DNA of 64,000 nucleotides from Deltaproteobacteria bacterium (GCA_016704445.1 JADJAE010000027.1:56245-120244); one strand, 5' to 3'; positions 27,401-39,700 are shown, counted from the first letter of the stretch. Notes: a model not told the origin generated them from the letters alone. Numbers and translations: made by a program.

Positions 27401-27534
27401 ACGTTGGTGATGTCGGGCACCGCGTCGATGGGCAGGCCCCGCGCGATCATGAACCCGATGACCAGCACCACCGCGGTGCCCCAGAGCACGGCGATGCGCA
27501 GCCGGATCGCCGCTCGGACGATGGCGTCAATCAT
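24424..27534 (-). CDS. Heavy-metal RND efflux pump, CzcA/CusA family
   Basis: At 1036 residues this is full length for an HME-RND inner-membrane pump with twelve membrane helices. It uses proton import to expel metal cations across the envelope. Diagnostic stretches are GLPIDAVPDITNVQVQV, LPVETGLNGLP at the N-terminus and RVERALGFPMMQVRVDRQRLARHG in the porter domain. The helix-4 motif DFGFLVDGPIVMLEA contains the D...D...E triad of the divalent-cation (CzcA-like) subgroup rather than the CusA-like one. The stop lies just before the convergent hairpin; the gene starts 12 bases downstream of the adaptor gene. Metal specificity (Zn, Co, Ni, Cd) is unproven. Confidence 0.93.
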   Translation of the reverse strand: MIDAIVRAAIRLRIAVLWGTAVVLVIGFMIARGLPIDAVPDITNVQVQVLTDSPGLSAEEVERYVTLPVETGLNGLPNLQEIRSVTRAGISAVTIVFNDDIDVWFARQLVSERLRSIEADVPAQFGRPELAPVSTGLGEIYQFVLRSDRHTAMELRTMLEWDVAPRLRSVPGVIEVNALGGSRKQYEVALDPQRLAAHRITIGRVLEVLARNNANVGGGWIERGAEQFTIRGEAQLRDVADLASVVVATDADGTPIQIRHLGEARTGAALQQGVVTQDGRGEVVSGIVMMLLGQNSRTVVHSVHDRVGELRRTLPAGVHIDEVYDRAQFIDRTLATVGNNLLEGALLVSLVLLVLLGSMRGSLLVTLGIPFAMLLAVFGMRQLGVTGNLMSLGAIDFGFLVDGPIVMLEAALARLALHDINQQNYRDAVAASVRQVARPVVFSVLIILLVYLPLLALEGTEGKMFRPMATTMALALGGSVVFALVVFPAGAVTFLRPPKKPGAHGLLHRLEAPYSRAVTWAVRQRAALFIASVAALAATVPVAGSLGADFVPRIDEGDIVVAIRRIPSIGISEARRLDLATERVLARFPEVVTSLAMTGRAEVATDPVGMDNTDILVHLRPKREWTSAHDLDALGELMKTAIEREVPSTYVSISQPIEDRTNELISGSRADVAIHLFGEDLTVMTDIGNRIGQLMRGTPGAGDVRVERALGFPMMQVRVDRQRLARHGVAADDVLAAVEATRQGRRVGVMFEGKMRFDLRVLLPPIGRGAESIEALPVGNTEGSLIPLGQVADVTEEDGPAQISREGMQRRLRVEVNIRGRDLVGFVDDARARVEREVRLPEGYRVEWSGQFENFARASARLALVVPVSLGLIVAMLFLMFGNARYALAVFSGVPFALIGGIVALKLRGMSFSLPAAIGFIALCGIAVLNGVVMASEIRRRVAEGADPERALVDGAVAVLQPLLLTATVAALGFAPMAMSTSAGSEVQQPLATVVIGGLASSTLLGIFLLPALLRAIAVRPAKEPPQEETAVVEEV

Positions 27535-27546
27535 GTCGGCGCCCCC

Positions 27547-28695
27547 TCATCGGAGCATCTCGCTCTTCAGCGCGAAGGCCCCTTCGGTCACGACCTCGTC
27601 GCCCGCGCCGAGCCCGCGGATGACCCCCACGTGGTCGCCGTCGACCTCGCCGAGGGCGACCGTCGCGGCCTCGAACTCCCGCGGCGCGCGCACGACGAAG
27701 ACCGCCGGGCGACCCTCGATCTGCACCACCGCGCTGCGGGGCACCGCCGTCACCTCCCGCACGCCCGCCGCCGCCGTGCGCAGCCGCGCCGAGACGAACT
27801 GCCCCGGCCGAAGCTGGAGGTCGGCGTTGGCCACCTCGACGCGAACCTTCGCCGCGCGGGTGCGCAGGTCGATGGTGGCGTCGACGTGGCTCACCTCGCC
27901 CGTCACCGGCGGGCCCTCGCCGTGCACCCTGATCTCCGCGCGGTCGCCGACGCGAACCCGCGCGAGGTCCATCTCGTAGACGTCGAGCTGCACCCAGACC
28001 CGCGTGAGGTCGGCGATGCGCATCACGCTGCTGGTGTCGTCGATGGTCTGGCCCACGATGACGTCCCGGCGAATCACCCGCCCCGCGATGGGGGCCCGCA
28101 GCACCACGTGCCGCCCCACGCCCGCGCCCGCGCCCATGGCCGCGAGCCGCTGCGCCGCGCCGCTGGCCTCCGCCTCGAAGCGCGCGAGGTCCGCCCGGGC
28201 GTCTTCCACCGCGCGCGCCGTGGTGAGCTGCTGGCGGTAGAGGTCCGTCTCGCGGGCCAGGCGAGCGCGCGCGGCGACGGCCTGGGCCTGCGCGGAGATT
28301 CGCGAGGCCGTCACGTCGCCGAGGCTCACGCTCTCGATCTCGACCAGCGGGGTGCCGACCTCCACCGCGTCGCCGGCCCCCACGAGCACGCGCGTCACGC
28401 GGCCCCGGATGCGCGCGCCCACGTCGGCCACGTGGTCGGGGTCGAAGTCCACCGAGCCGACGAGGTCGAGCGCCGGCGCGAGCGCCCGCGTGGCGACCCG
28501 GGTCGTCTGGATTCCGAACCGCCGTAGGAAAATTTCCGACACCTGCACCCGGGGCCCCCCTTCGGGCCTGTCGCAGCGAGGCGCCGCGGCGGAGGCTTGA
28601 GCGGGTCCGGGAGCCGAGCTCACGAGCCCGCGCATCCCCAGCGCGCCAGCGGCGCAGAGGGCTCCGAAGCCGAGCGTGGCGACCCAGCGCATCAC
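27547..28695 (-). CDS. RND efflux periplasmic adaptor subunit (CzcB-like)
   Basis: The 382-residue membrane-fusion protein bridges the pump and the outer-membrane factor. An N-terminal anchor (LGFGALCAAGALGM) precedes DLVGSVDFDPDHVADVGARI and GRVTRVLVGAGDAVEVGTPLVEIES, the barrel-sandwich motif. An alpha-hairpin of Ala/Glu/Arg heptads (about 120-180) and a second lipoyl half with VVLRAPIAGRVIRRDVIVGQ follow, then a beta-barrel domain (VQLDVYEMDLARVRVGDRA). MMRW gives alternative starts at 28695 and 28692. It is the first gene of the two-gene minus-strand operon; no clear promoter or MerR-type operator was recognised upstream. Confidence 0.9.
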   Translation of the reverse strand: MMRWVATLGFGALCAAGALGMRGLVSSAPGPAQASAAAPRCDRPEGGPRVQVSEIFLRRFGIQTTRVATRALAPALDLVGSVDFDPDHVADVGARIRGRVTRVLVGAGDAVEVGTPLVEIESVSLGDVTASRISAQAQAVAARARLARETDLYRQQLTTARAVEDARADLARFEAEASGAAQRLAAMGAGAGVGRHVVLRAPIAGRVIRRDVIVGQTIDDTSSVMRIADLTRVWVQLDVYEMDLARVRVGDRAEIRVHGEGPPVTGEVSHVDATIDLRTRAAKVRVEVANADLQLRPGQFVSARLRTAAAGVREVTAVPRSAVVQIEGRPAVFVVRAPREFEAATVALGEVDGDHVGVIRGLGAGDEVVTEGAFALKSEMLR

Positions 28696-28848
28696 GACCG
28701 AACCAACGACGGTTGAGCCGAGGGGCGCGCGCCCGACGACACGAATAGAGGGAGTACGTCCATTGAACCCACCTCGTAGGGCAGACCTCGTGCCGCGCCC
28801 GCCGGGACCGAAGATTTTGTGGTGTTCGAGCGGTGGTGAGGGGAGGTC

Positions 28849-28867
28849 GTGCGGCAGGTCGCCGCAC
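28849..28867 (-). terminator. Perfect 7-bp hairpin downstream of the PPP phosphatase gene
   Basis: GTGCGGC at 28849-28855 and GCCGCAC at 28861-28867 are perfect complements with a five-base loop, about 28 bases beyond the minus-strand stop at 28895. It would separate that transcript from the efflux operon. No T-run is present. Confidence 0.4.
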
Positions 28868-28894
28868 CTGTGCGGAAAGTCGTCGCCGCGGCGC

Positions 28895-30571
<1,677 letters not shown>

Positions 30572-30687
30572 CTGCGCGGAAGGCTAGTCCCTCGGCGCTG
30601 GGCGCGAAATGGCCGAAGCCCCCGAAGCGGCACCGGTGAAGGTGGTCGCCGCGGGGGCTCCGCGAGAGACGTTGGATCAGACCGCGA

Positions 30688-31179
30688 TCAGCGGTTCTGG
30701 TTCCAGGTGTCCTCGTGCGTGATGCCGCCGTTCGTGTAGGTCCACGAGATGGTGTGGTAGAGGAAGGTGACCTCCTCGAGGGCGGGCTCGGTCGAGGTCG
30801 CGGGGCAGATGCAGTCCGGGGAGACCTGCTTCTGCGAGGCGATGCGGCCCTGCTTGATCTCGACGGTGTAGAACTGCTCCGTCGTGCCGTCGCCGGTGGG
30901 GTTCGGGCGGAAGAACTTGAACTTGCCCTCGATGACCTGGTTCTCGACCAGCGCCTTGGCGAGGAGCGGCGAGGACTTGTCGATGCGCTTGCGGATGAGC
31001 AGCGGCTCATACTGGCGGCGACCGGTCGCCATGCCCGAGCCCGCCTCGCGAGCGGTCTTCACGCCCTGCTCGTAGTAGACGCACTCGATGGAGTCCTTGC
31101 GGCCGAGGCTCTCCTGCGAGCTGGAGCCCTTGATGTCAGTGCCGTTCGCCTTGAGATAGAGATGTACGGTTTCGGCCAT
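30688..31179 (-). CDS. Hcp family protein (type VI secretion tube/effector-like), orphan
   Basis: The 163-residue protein MAETVHLYLKANG.. has the Hcp tube-protein pattern: an early beta strand with NGTDIKGSSSQ, then RKDSIECVYYEQGV, a basic-hydrophobic strand RRQYEPLLIRKRIDKSSPLLAKAL, FKFFRPN, TVEIKQGRI and the C-terminal ITHEDTW, where Hcp normally has a conserved terminal W. Hcp hexamers form the secreted inner tube of T6SS and can carry cargo. No other T6SS gene (tssB/C, vgrG, tssM and so on) occurs in this window, so it is an orphan or auxiliary copy. The start is ATG at 31179, preceded by a weak GAGA ribosome site. Confidence 0.88.
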   Translation of the reverse strand: MAETVHLYLKANGTDIKGSSSQESLGRKDSIECVYYEQGVKTAREAGSGMATGRRQYEPLLIRKRIDKSSPLLAKALVENQVIEGKFKFFRPNPTGDGTTEQFYTVEIKQGRIASQKQVSPDCICPATSTEPALEEVTFLYHTISWTYTNGGITHEDTWNQNR

Positions 31180-31595
31180 GTTGGTCTCTCGTGCAGGCTT
31201 TCTTGGAAGTGGTTGGTTCGAGCGTTCGGTGCCTGCCACCGCTGCGTCCGATGGAGATCCCTTCAGCAGCGACCGTGCCAGCGCTCGCAGACCTGCCGAC
31301 CAGCGCACCCAACGACCTGCGCCGCCGCTGTTTCCGTCACGAGCGCCCACTCCTCGGTCTCCCACCGCCGGTTGGACGCGCCGCACACCGCGCGGGTCGC
31401 TCGTCGCCGAACCCGCTGGCGAACGGAGACATCGCTGCGCCACCAAAGCGTTTGGACGCGCTGCGACGCCCGTTGGACGATCGTCCCACGCGCCCCGCGA
31501 CGCCCCTCGGAATACAGTCGTATGTATTCCAAAGAGCCTCGCGGCAGCGTGAAGACGCTTCCCCCGCGCGTACACTCTCCGGTAAGATCGATCGC
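31180..31595. other. Divergent intergenic region between hcp and the 31596 gene
   Basis: This 416-base gap has no convincing gene. It holds the palindrome at 31509-31530 and a possible -10 element (TACACT, 31571-31576) 20 bases before the 31596 start codon. The motif TTGGACG recurs about three times between 31370 and 31480 and might be a repeated regulatory sequence. A promoter for hcp must also be here but could not be identified. Confidence 0.45.
31509..31530. promoter_or_regulatory. Perfect inverted-repeat operator candidate
   Basis: GGAATACA at 31509-31516 and TGTATTCC at 31523-31530 are exact inverted copies with a six-base spacer. The site is AT-rich compared with its surroundings and lies 66 bases upstream of the 31596 start codon, a geometry typical for a dimeric regulator. 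The bound protein is unknown; self-regulation by the 31596 product is possible but untested. Confidence 0.55.
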
Positions 31596-32333
31596 ATGGC
31601 ACGAGTGAAGCAGTCGAAGTCCCCCGCCCCGAAGAAGAAGCCCGCGGTACCGGTCGCAGCCAAGGTGAAGCCCGTCCTCAAGCCCCGCTCGCAGCGCCTG
31701 CGTGACAAGGGTCGCGCCGCCATCTCGCTGATCCGTAAGCGCCGCGCGACGCTGGCCGACGACTTCCTCGATGTGGGCGAGGCGCTGCGTACGCTCAAGG
31801 GCGAGGGGATGTTCGAGGCGCTCGGCCGCGCCGACTTCGACGACGTCTGCGCGCGCGACCTCGACCTGGCGGAGTCCACCGCCGACGCCATGATCGCCCT
31901 CTCCGAGCGCATCGAGCGCGAGCTCGAGAAGGAGCTCGGTCGCGACCGCTCCAGCGCCCTCCTCGCCCTCGTCGACGCCATCCCCGAAGACGACCTCCCG
32001 ATGAACCTGCTCGACGCCACCATCCAGCTCCCCACCGGCGGCAAGCTGGTGGTGCGCGGCGCCCCCGCCTCGGAGGTGCGCGAGGCCGCCCGCAGCTTCC
32101 GCCTCGTGCGCGGCGCGCGGCAGGGCAAGCGCTCTCGCGGCTTCACCACCACCCCCGAGGAGAAGCGACGGTTCACCGCCGTGGAGAAGCGCTGGCGAGC
32201 CCGCCGCGACCTCGCCGCGGTCGTGCACACCCGCCTCGTGGCCTCGCGCCGCGAGCACGGCGCCGAGGTCGACGTGCGCCTCCCCCTCGAGGTGTGGGAG
32301 CGCATCGAGCTCCCCGGTCTTCCCAAGCGCTGA
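31596..32333 (+). CDS. Uncharacterised basic protein with helix-turn-helix-like segment
   Basis: The 245-residue protein has a Lys/Pro/Ala-rich basic tail (residues 1-45, many Lys) followed by a helical region: LADDFLDVGEALRTLKGEGM..LGRADFDDVCARDLDLAESTADAMIALSERI. This resembles the GEAL..I...LY...F..Y....L..S...ALRLI pattern seen in DUF3102-like and plasmid-type DNA-binding regions. The C-terminal half is rich in Arg with EVWERIELP at the end. A DNA-binding role is an inference; no named family was recognised. ATG at 31596 follows a plausible -10 and a palindromic site. It ends one base from the convergent 32335 gene. Confidence 0.7.
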   Translation: MARVKQSKSPAPKKKPAVPVAAKVKPVLKPRSQRLRDKGRAAISLIRKRRATLADDFLDVGEALRTLKGEGMFEALGRADFDDVCARDLDLAESTADAMIALSERIERELEKELGRDRSSALLALVDAIPEDDLPMNLLDATIQLPTGGKLVVRGAPASEVREAARSFRLVRGARQGKRSRGFTTTPEEKRRFTAVEKRWRARRDLAAVVHTRLVASRREHGAEVDVRLPLEVWERIELPGLPKR

Positions 32334-32334
32334 G

Positions 32335-32565
32335 CTACGCCACCGACTCGGCCTCGCCCGCCCCATCGTTGGCGGGCGGCATCACCAGCACCCAGCCCTG
32401 CGTCACGCAATAGCGCTCCGCCCCGAGCACCGCGGCCTCCGTCGCCCGCTCGCTGCGCCGGGTCGCGCGGTAGACCACCCGCCCGCTGCCGATCGCCCGC
32501 AGCGCCACGGTGACCGTCGCCCCGCGCCGCCACACCTCCAACCGCACCGCCCGCACGCTTTTCAT
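32335..32565 (-). CDS. Small uncharacterised protein
   Basis: The frame gives 76 residues starting MKSVRAVRLEVWRRG, with basic strand-like segments (VTVALRAIGSGRVVYRATRRSERATEAAVLGAE). It has no signal peptide or membrane helix. Third-position GC is high, as for real genes here, and the stop codon lies one base from the convergent stop at 32333. No homologue is recognised. An alternative is that it is a chance open frame. Confidence 0.45.
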   Translation of the reverse strand: MKSVRAVRLEVWRRGATVTVALRAIGSGRVVYRATRRSERATEAAVLGAERYCVTQGWVLVMPPANDGAGEAESVA

Positions 32566-32630
32566 GCACGCAGCACACACCCGCCGGACCGCGGAGTCCA
32601 GCGGGCGTGTGACATAGCCTGTCCGGTGAA

Positions 32631-33553
<923 letters not shown>

Positions 33554-33557
<4 letters not shown>

Positions 33558-34372
33558 CCCTGACCTCCCTCGCGCACCAGCAACCCATCGGCCATGAGCG
33601 ACGCGACGCGCGACTTCACCGACTCGACGCTCTCCTGCACGGCCTCGTCGTCCTCGGTGCCGGTGCCCTCGAAGAACATCGGCTCGCCGAAGCGCAGCTC
33701 CATCTTCACCGGCAGCGGCAGGGCCAGGAGGTAGGGGGTGATGGGCACGTACGGCGCGCCGAACAGCTTGCCCAGCGTGGCGGAGTTGGCGATGGAGGGG
33801 ATGGCCTCGCCGCCGCCGAGGATGCCGACGGGCACGATGGGCGTGCGGGTCTTCATCGCGAGGCGAAGGAAGCCGGTGCCGAAGTCCACCAGCGAGTGGC
33901 GCTCCCAGTAGAGCTTCGCGGTGCCGCGCGCCCCCTCGGGGAACACCATCAGCATCCGGTCGTCTTCGAGCAGCCGCTCGGCGTGCTCGGGCAGCCCGGT
34001 GAACTGCCCCGTGCGCGACGACCACAGCGACGCGAAGGGCACCCGGTTGATGAACTTCTCCGCCATGCCCTGCGCCAGCCGCGGAGGGTCGAGCTCCATG
34101 AACATCGACGTGATCAGCATCGCGCCGTCGATGGCGTAGCCGCCGGAGTGGTTGCCCACCAGCATCACCCGCCCCGAGGTGGGCACGCGCTCGATGCCGT
34201 GGCACTTCACCCGGAAGTAGTTCCGGTAGAAGAACCCGAGGGCGGTGAACATCGCCGCGAGGTGCTTCTTGGAGATGCCGTAGGGGTCGTACCCGTAGCG
34301 GTTGAAGGGCAGCGCGATGCGCTCCACCCGAGCCTTGATCCGCGGATCGATCGGCAACATCGCTCTCTCCAT
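33554..34372 (-). CDS. Lysophospholipid acyltransferase family (PlsC-like) protein
   Basis: The 272-residue enzyme has the acyltransferase block I motif VGNHSGGYAID (H and D of HX(n)D), block III MVFPEGARGT (FPEG) and later IVPVGILGGGEA. It transfers acyl chains to lysophospholipid or a related acceptor at the inner membrane. It has no obvious multi-span membrane region. It precedes and overlaps the SDR gene by ATGA in transcription order. A second, divergent member of the same broad family occurs at 59230-60135. Confidence 0.86.
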
Positions 34373-34474
34373 CTCCTCCTTCGGGCCGCGCCGACGCTAT
34401 GCCCCGGCCCAGCGTCGCAGCAAGCGCCATCCACGCCGTTGACTTCGCCCGTGCGCCGGTGTGCAAGTGCCGCC

Positions 34475-35132
34475 GTGCGCTGCCGGACGCTCCTGCTCTC
34501 GCTCTCCCTGCTCGCCGCGCCAGGCTGCGCCCCCCGTCGGGTGGCCCCCGCCCCCGGGGCGCGCGCCTCCCGCACCATCCCCCCCGCCCGCTGGATCGCC
34601 TCGACGCCCGCCATGCGCTCGCTGCTGAGGGCGCTGGTGATCGCCGACCGCGTCTCCGCCCGCCTCGCCCGGACGCCCTTCGCCTCGTCGCGCTCGGACC
34701 CCGACCGCATCGTGGCCCAGGTCACCGAGGCGCGCGAAGCCTTCCGAGAGGCCTCCCGGGAGGGCGTCCTGCTCGACTGCCGCGCCCTCGACGACGTGGA
34801 CTTCGCGCAGACGCAGACCGAGCCCGGCTCGGACGTCTGGGGGCCCTACGCCATCGCCGGGGCCCGCATCGACTTCGTCGCCACGCGCTCGACGGTGACG
34901 CCCTTCATCCGTCGCGACGCCCGGGAGGCGGGCATCGCGGTGCGATCGTCGAGCGGCCAGTTGATGATCACCCTCGGCTGCAACGAGTCGCTCGCCATGG
35001 TGGACAGCTCCGTGCCCGACCGGCTGCGCTGCGAGCGCTACGGGGCTTGCCCGTCGGCGACCTTCCTCCCGCTGCTCGCGGGTGAGCAGGTCGACCTCGA
35101 GGACCTCATCGCCCGCTACGGGCGACGGGGCC

Positions 35133-35152
<20 letters not shown>
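34475..35152 (+). CDS. Uncharacterised lipoprotein
   Basis: GTG at 34475 (another GTG at 34451 is possible) gives about 225 residues. The signal peptide VRCRTLLLSLSLLAAPGC fits a lipoprotein, although the Pro before GC is unusual. The rest is mixed alpha/beta with CRALDDVDFAQTQ, MITLGCNESLAMV and CERYGACPS, giving several Cys that could form disulfides. No family was recognised. Its last 20 bases overlap the 3' end of the convergent fusion-enzyme gene. Confidence 0.6.
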
Positions 35153-37037
<1,885 letters not shown>

Positions 37038-37103
37038 AGCCCTACGACGGGACACCGGCAAGAGCGCACGTCCGCGGCGAATGCGCTAAGAGATGCGACC
37101 GCC

Positions 37104-37979
37104 ATGGCAGACGTCGACGAAGGCTACCGAACCCACCGCCGCTTCGACCGCGCCGCGAGGCTGCTGGGCGAGCCCGCGATGCGCACCCTCGCCGCGTCGA
37201 GGGTGATGGTCGTCGGCCTCGGAGGGGTGGGGAGCTTCGCCGCCGAGGCCCTCGCCCGCACCGCGGTCGGCCGCATCGACCTCGTCGACTTCGACCTGGT
37301 GTGCGTCACCAACAGCAACCGCCAGCTCCACGCGATGCGGGGCAACATCGGGCGCCACAAGGTGGAGGTCATGGCCGAGCGCCTCAGGCTCATCCACCCG
37401 GGCGCCACCATCACCCCGAGGGCGGAGTTCTACAGCGTCGACAACAGCGAGGCGCTGCTCGGCGATCGCCCCGACTACGTCATCGACGCGATCGACAACC
37501 TCACCGCCAAGGCCCACCTCGTGGCCACCTGCCGCCGGGAGGGCATCCCCGTGGTGAGCGTGATGGGCGCGGCCGCCAGGGTCGATCCGACGAGGGTCAG
37601 GGTCGACGACATCGCCCGCAGCAAGCACGACCCCTTCGCGCACCACTTCCGGGAGATCCTTCGCACCAAGCACGGGTGGCGGCTGCGGCCGTCGATTCCG
37701 ACGGGCGTGGCGTGCGTGTTCAGCGACGAGATGCCCATCGCCCCGACGGAGCTCGCGTACGACAGCGACAAGGGCTTCCAGTGCGTGTGCCCGCAGTCGG
37801 ACAACGGGATGCACACCTGCGAGAAGCGCGCTCGCATCGACGGCAGCGCGGCGTGGGTGACGGGCACCTTCGGGCTGGTCGCCGCCTCGGTGGCGGTGCG
37901 CGAGCTGCGGGGCGAGTCGGTGATCGACCGCAGCAACGGCTGCGATCCGTGGGCGCACCCGACCCCCAACGGGGGTTGA
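37104..37979 (+). CDS. tcdA: tRNA threonylcarbamoyladenosine dehydratase
   Basis: The 291-residue E1-like/ThiF-fold protein cyclises t6A37 of tRNA to ct6A using ATP. Motifs are VVGLGGVGS (residues 35-43), DFDLVCVTNSNRQLHA, IDAIDN, PVVSVMGAAARVDPTRV and DDIARSKHDPFAHHFR. The TGVACVFSDE segment carries the conserved Cys. Length and order match the TcdA/CsdL family. ATG at 37104 gives the family N-terminus. It stands alone after the divergent metabolic fusion gene. Confidence 0.92.
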   Translation: MADVDEGYRTHRRFDRAARLLGEPAMRTLAASRVMVVGLGGVGSFAAEALARTAVGRIDLVDFDLVCVTNSNRQLHAMRGNIGRHKVEVMAERLRLIHPGATITPRAEFYSVDNSEALLGDRPDYVIDAIDNLTAKAHLVATCRREGIPVVSVMGAAARVDPTRVRVDDIARSKHDPFAHHFREILRTKHGWRLRPSIPTGVACVFSDEMPIAPTELAYDSDKGFQCVCPQSDNGMHTCEKRARIDGSAAWVTGTFGLVAASVAVRELRGESVIDRSNGCDPWAHPTPNGG

Positions 37980-38056
37980 GCCGATGTGGCGCGCCGCGAG
38001 GGGCCTCGGGAGGGCGATCGACGCCGGGCGAGTCGGCGCCGACCGGGCGCGTCGGG

Positions 38057-38542
38057 GTGCGAGACCTCGGCGGGGGCGTGACGGAGGTCGAGGTCGGGCG
38101 GGCCGCGCCCTCAGGGGTGGCCGTGGCGCTCGGGGTGGCGCTGGCGCTGGCTCCGGTGGTGGTGGCCGCGAGGGTGGGCCTCTCGGGGGGATGGTCGGCG
38201 TGGGACGTCGCGCTCGGGGCGATGGCCGTCGTGGCGATGGCGCTCGTGGGCGCGAGGGTCGTGCTCGTCGGGCTCGGCCTCGGAGACGCGGCGGTGGTGA
38301 CGGTCTCCTCGGAGGCCCTGGTGAGGAGAGGGGCGCCGCGGTGGATGCCGTGGCGTCGGGTGATCCCGACCGGGGTGATCGGGGAGCTCAGGGTCGCGGC
38401 CGAGCAGGACTCCGAGGAGGGGCGCTGCGTGGTCGAGGTGCAGGAGGGAGCGCGGTGGCGGAGGCTCTTCGCGCAGCTCTCGGCGGCGGAGGCCACGGCG
38501 GCCGCGAGCGCCATCGCGGCTCGCCTGGGCTTCCAGCGGTAG
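38057..38542 (+). CDS. Two-helix membrane protein, uncharacterised
   Basis: An open frame with GTG starts at 38057 or 38078 encodes about 160 residues. Two hydrophobic helices are clear: APVVVAARVGL preceded by GVAVALGVALAL, and WDVALGAMAVVAMALVGARVVLVGLGL. The soluble tail (VVTVSSEALVRRGAPRWMPWRRVI..EGRCVVEVQEG) resembles a PH-like domain of bacterial membrane proteins. No specific family is assigned. The start is uncertain because no ribosome site stands out. It lies between tcdA and the SnoaL-like gene on the same strand. Confidence 0.6.
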   Translation: MRDLGGGVTEVEVGRAAPSGVAVALGVALALAPVVVAARVGLSGGWSAWDVALGAMAVVAMALVGARVVLVGLGLGDAAVVTVSSEALVRRGAPRWMPWRRVIPTGVIGELRVAAEQDSEEGRCVVEVQEGARWRRLFAQLSAAEATAAASAIAARLGFQR

Positions 38543-38557
38543 TACCGTCGCGCCGCG

Positions 38558-38878
38558 ATGGACCCGGTCGAAGGACAGCTCGAGGCCTACAACGCGCGCG
38601 ACGTCGAGCGCTTCGCGCGCTTCTTCACCGACGACGTGGTGATCGACGACGCCGCGGGGCAGCGGCTGATGACCGGCCGGGATGAGCTTCGGGTGCGCTA
38701 CGGGGAGATGTTCGCGGCGTCGCCCGAGCTGCGCTGCGAGGTGGTGACGAGGCTGCGCGCGGGGCGCTTCGTGGTGGACGAGGAGCGGGTGACCGGGCGC
38801 GGGCCCGAGGCGCTTCACGTGATCGTCGTGTACACCCTGCGAGACGGGCTCATCGCGCACGTCCGGGTGCTGCGGTAG
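38558..38878 (+). CDS. SnoaL-like / NTF2-fold small protein
   Basis: The 106-residue protein begins MDPVEGQLEAYNARDVERFARFFTDDVVIDD, the classic SnoaL-like opening (a helix, then AYNxRDxExFxxxFxDD). The rest has strands and a terminal VRVLR, giving the cone-shaped NTF2 fold. Members include ketosteroid isomerase-like enzymes and polyketide cyclases, but the ligand cannot be predicted. It starts 15 bases after the upstream membrane protein gene on the same strand. Confidence 0.85.
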   Translation: MDPVEGQLEAYNARDVERFARFFTDDVVIDDAAGQRLMTGRDELRVRYGEMFAASPELRCEVVTRLRAGRFVVDEERVTGRGPEALHVIVVYTLRDGLIAHVRVLR

Positions 38879-38882
38879 CGGA

Positions 38883-39502
38883 TCAGGGGAGCGGGAGCTC
38901 GGACGGCAGAGCCCCCGCCATGAGGGCGAGCGCGTCGTCGTGGGAGGTGAGCGACGCGACGATGAGGGGATGGGCGTCGGGCTCGTTGCGTAGGTAGTCG
39001 AGCTCGCCAAACTCTGGGCGGATGGGGAAGGCCAGGGCCTCGTCGGTGAGCGAGAAGCGGGCGTCGACGCCGGGGCGGTTGCCGCGCGCGTCGAAGCGGA
39101 TCCAGCGGCCGAGCGGGGCGATGAACACGGTGCTGAGCGCGTGGACGACGTGGCCCGCGGAGGCGTCGGCGGCGTCCAGCGTGAGGCGCTGGTAGCAGAT
39201 ACCAGCGGGGACTCCGGCGCGGCGCAGCAGGGCGGCGGCGAGGTGGCTCTTGGCGTAGCAGAGGCCCTCGCGGTGGCGCAGCACCTCCGAGGCGACGCAG
39301 GTGACGCGGCGCCCGCGGATGTCCCAGGAGTGGCGCACCTCGTCGCGCACGAAGACGAACACCGCCTCGGCGAGGGCCACCGGGTCGAGGCCGCGGAGGC
39401 GCGCGTCGACGAAGGCCGCGATGTCGGGGCGTCGGAGTCGACGACGGGGGTCGACTCGAGGAAGCGTGCGAGTGGGTGGTGGGTGAGGAGCGCGGAGGTC
39501 AC
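38883..39502 (-). CDS. Transglutaminase-like cysteine protease family protein, frameshifted
   Basis: The conserved core is FVRDEVRHSWDIRGRRVTCVASEVLRHREGLCYAKSH (catalytic Cys in GLCYAK), with His in GHVVHAL and Asp in RFDARGN. The N-terminal part from GTG at 39502 (TSALLTHHPLARFLESTPVVDSDAP) is in a different frame from the rest. Adding one C to the run at 39426-39429 (plus-strand G run) joins it as DSDAPDIAAFVDARL, giving 206 residues. The intact triad suggests a functional gene and a homopolymer base-call error. The role is unknown; such proteins are often cytosolic peptidases. Confidence 0.75.
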
Positions 39503-39519
39503 GGGTGCGCGTGTATTGG

Positions 39520-39700
39520 GGGAGAAGAACCGCCAGGGCGCAAGGGTCGCAAGGGAGCGACGGGCCTGGGCGGTCATGCGCTCGAACCCTTCAACTCGTG
39601 TCGGACTCCGGCATCGCTCCCACCATCTCGCGAACCCGAGGCGCCAGCTCCGGCAGATCTCCTCCTCGCGACCCTAAGCGCCCTGGCGGTTCTTCTCCCT
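39520..39700. repeat. Palindromic MITE-like element, copy 2
   Basis: A perfect 22-base inverted repeat lies at 39520-39541 and 39679-39700 (start GGGAGAAGAACCGCCAGGGC). It continues imperfectly inward through a GGGTCGCAAGG-type core (39542-39554 and 39666-39678). The core matches the arms of the element at 6886-7004 over about 30 bases with few differences. The 110-base interior has no coding content. It sits between two minus-strand genes, immediately upstream of the transglutaminase gene start. Confidence 0.65.

Noticed and set aside
25354..28527. Very long open frame antisense to the efflux genes
   Set aside because: His/Arg/Gly-rich composition typical of a frame opposite a high-GC gene; the sense strand encodes clear CzcA and CzcB proteins.
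37984..38685. 233-codon frame overlapping the two-helix membrane protein
   Set aside because: Arg/Gly-rich without hydrophobic segments or motifs; the alternative frame has clear membrane helices and a separate SnoaL-like gene.
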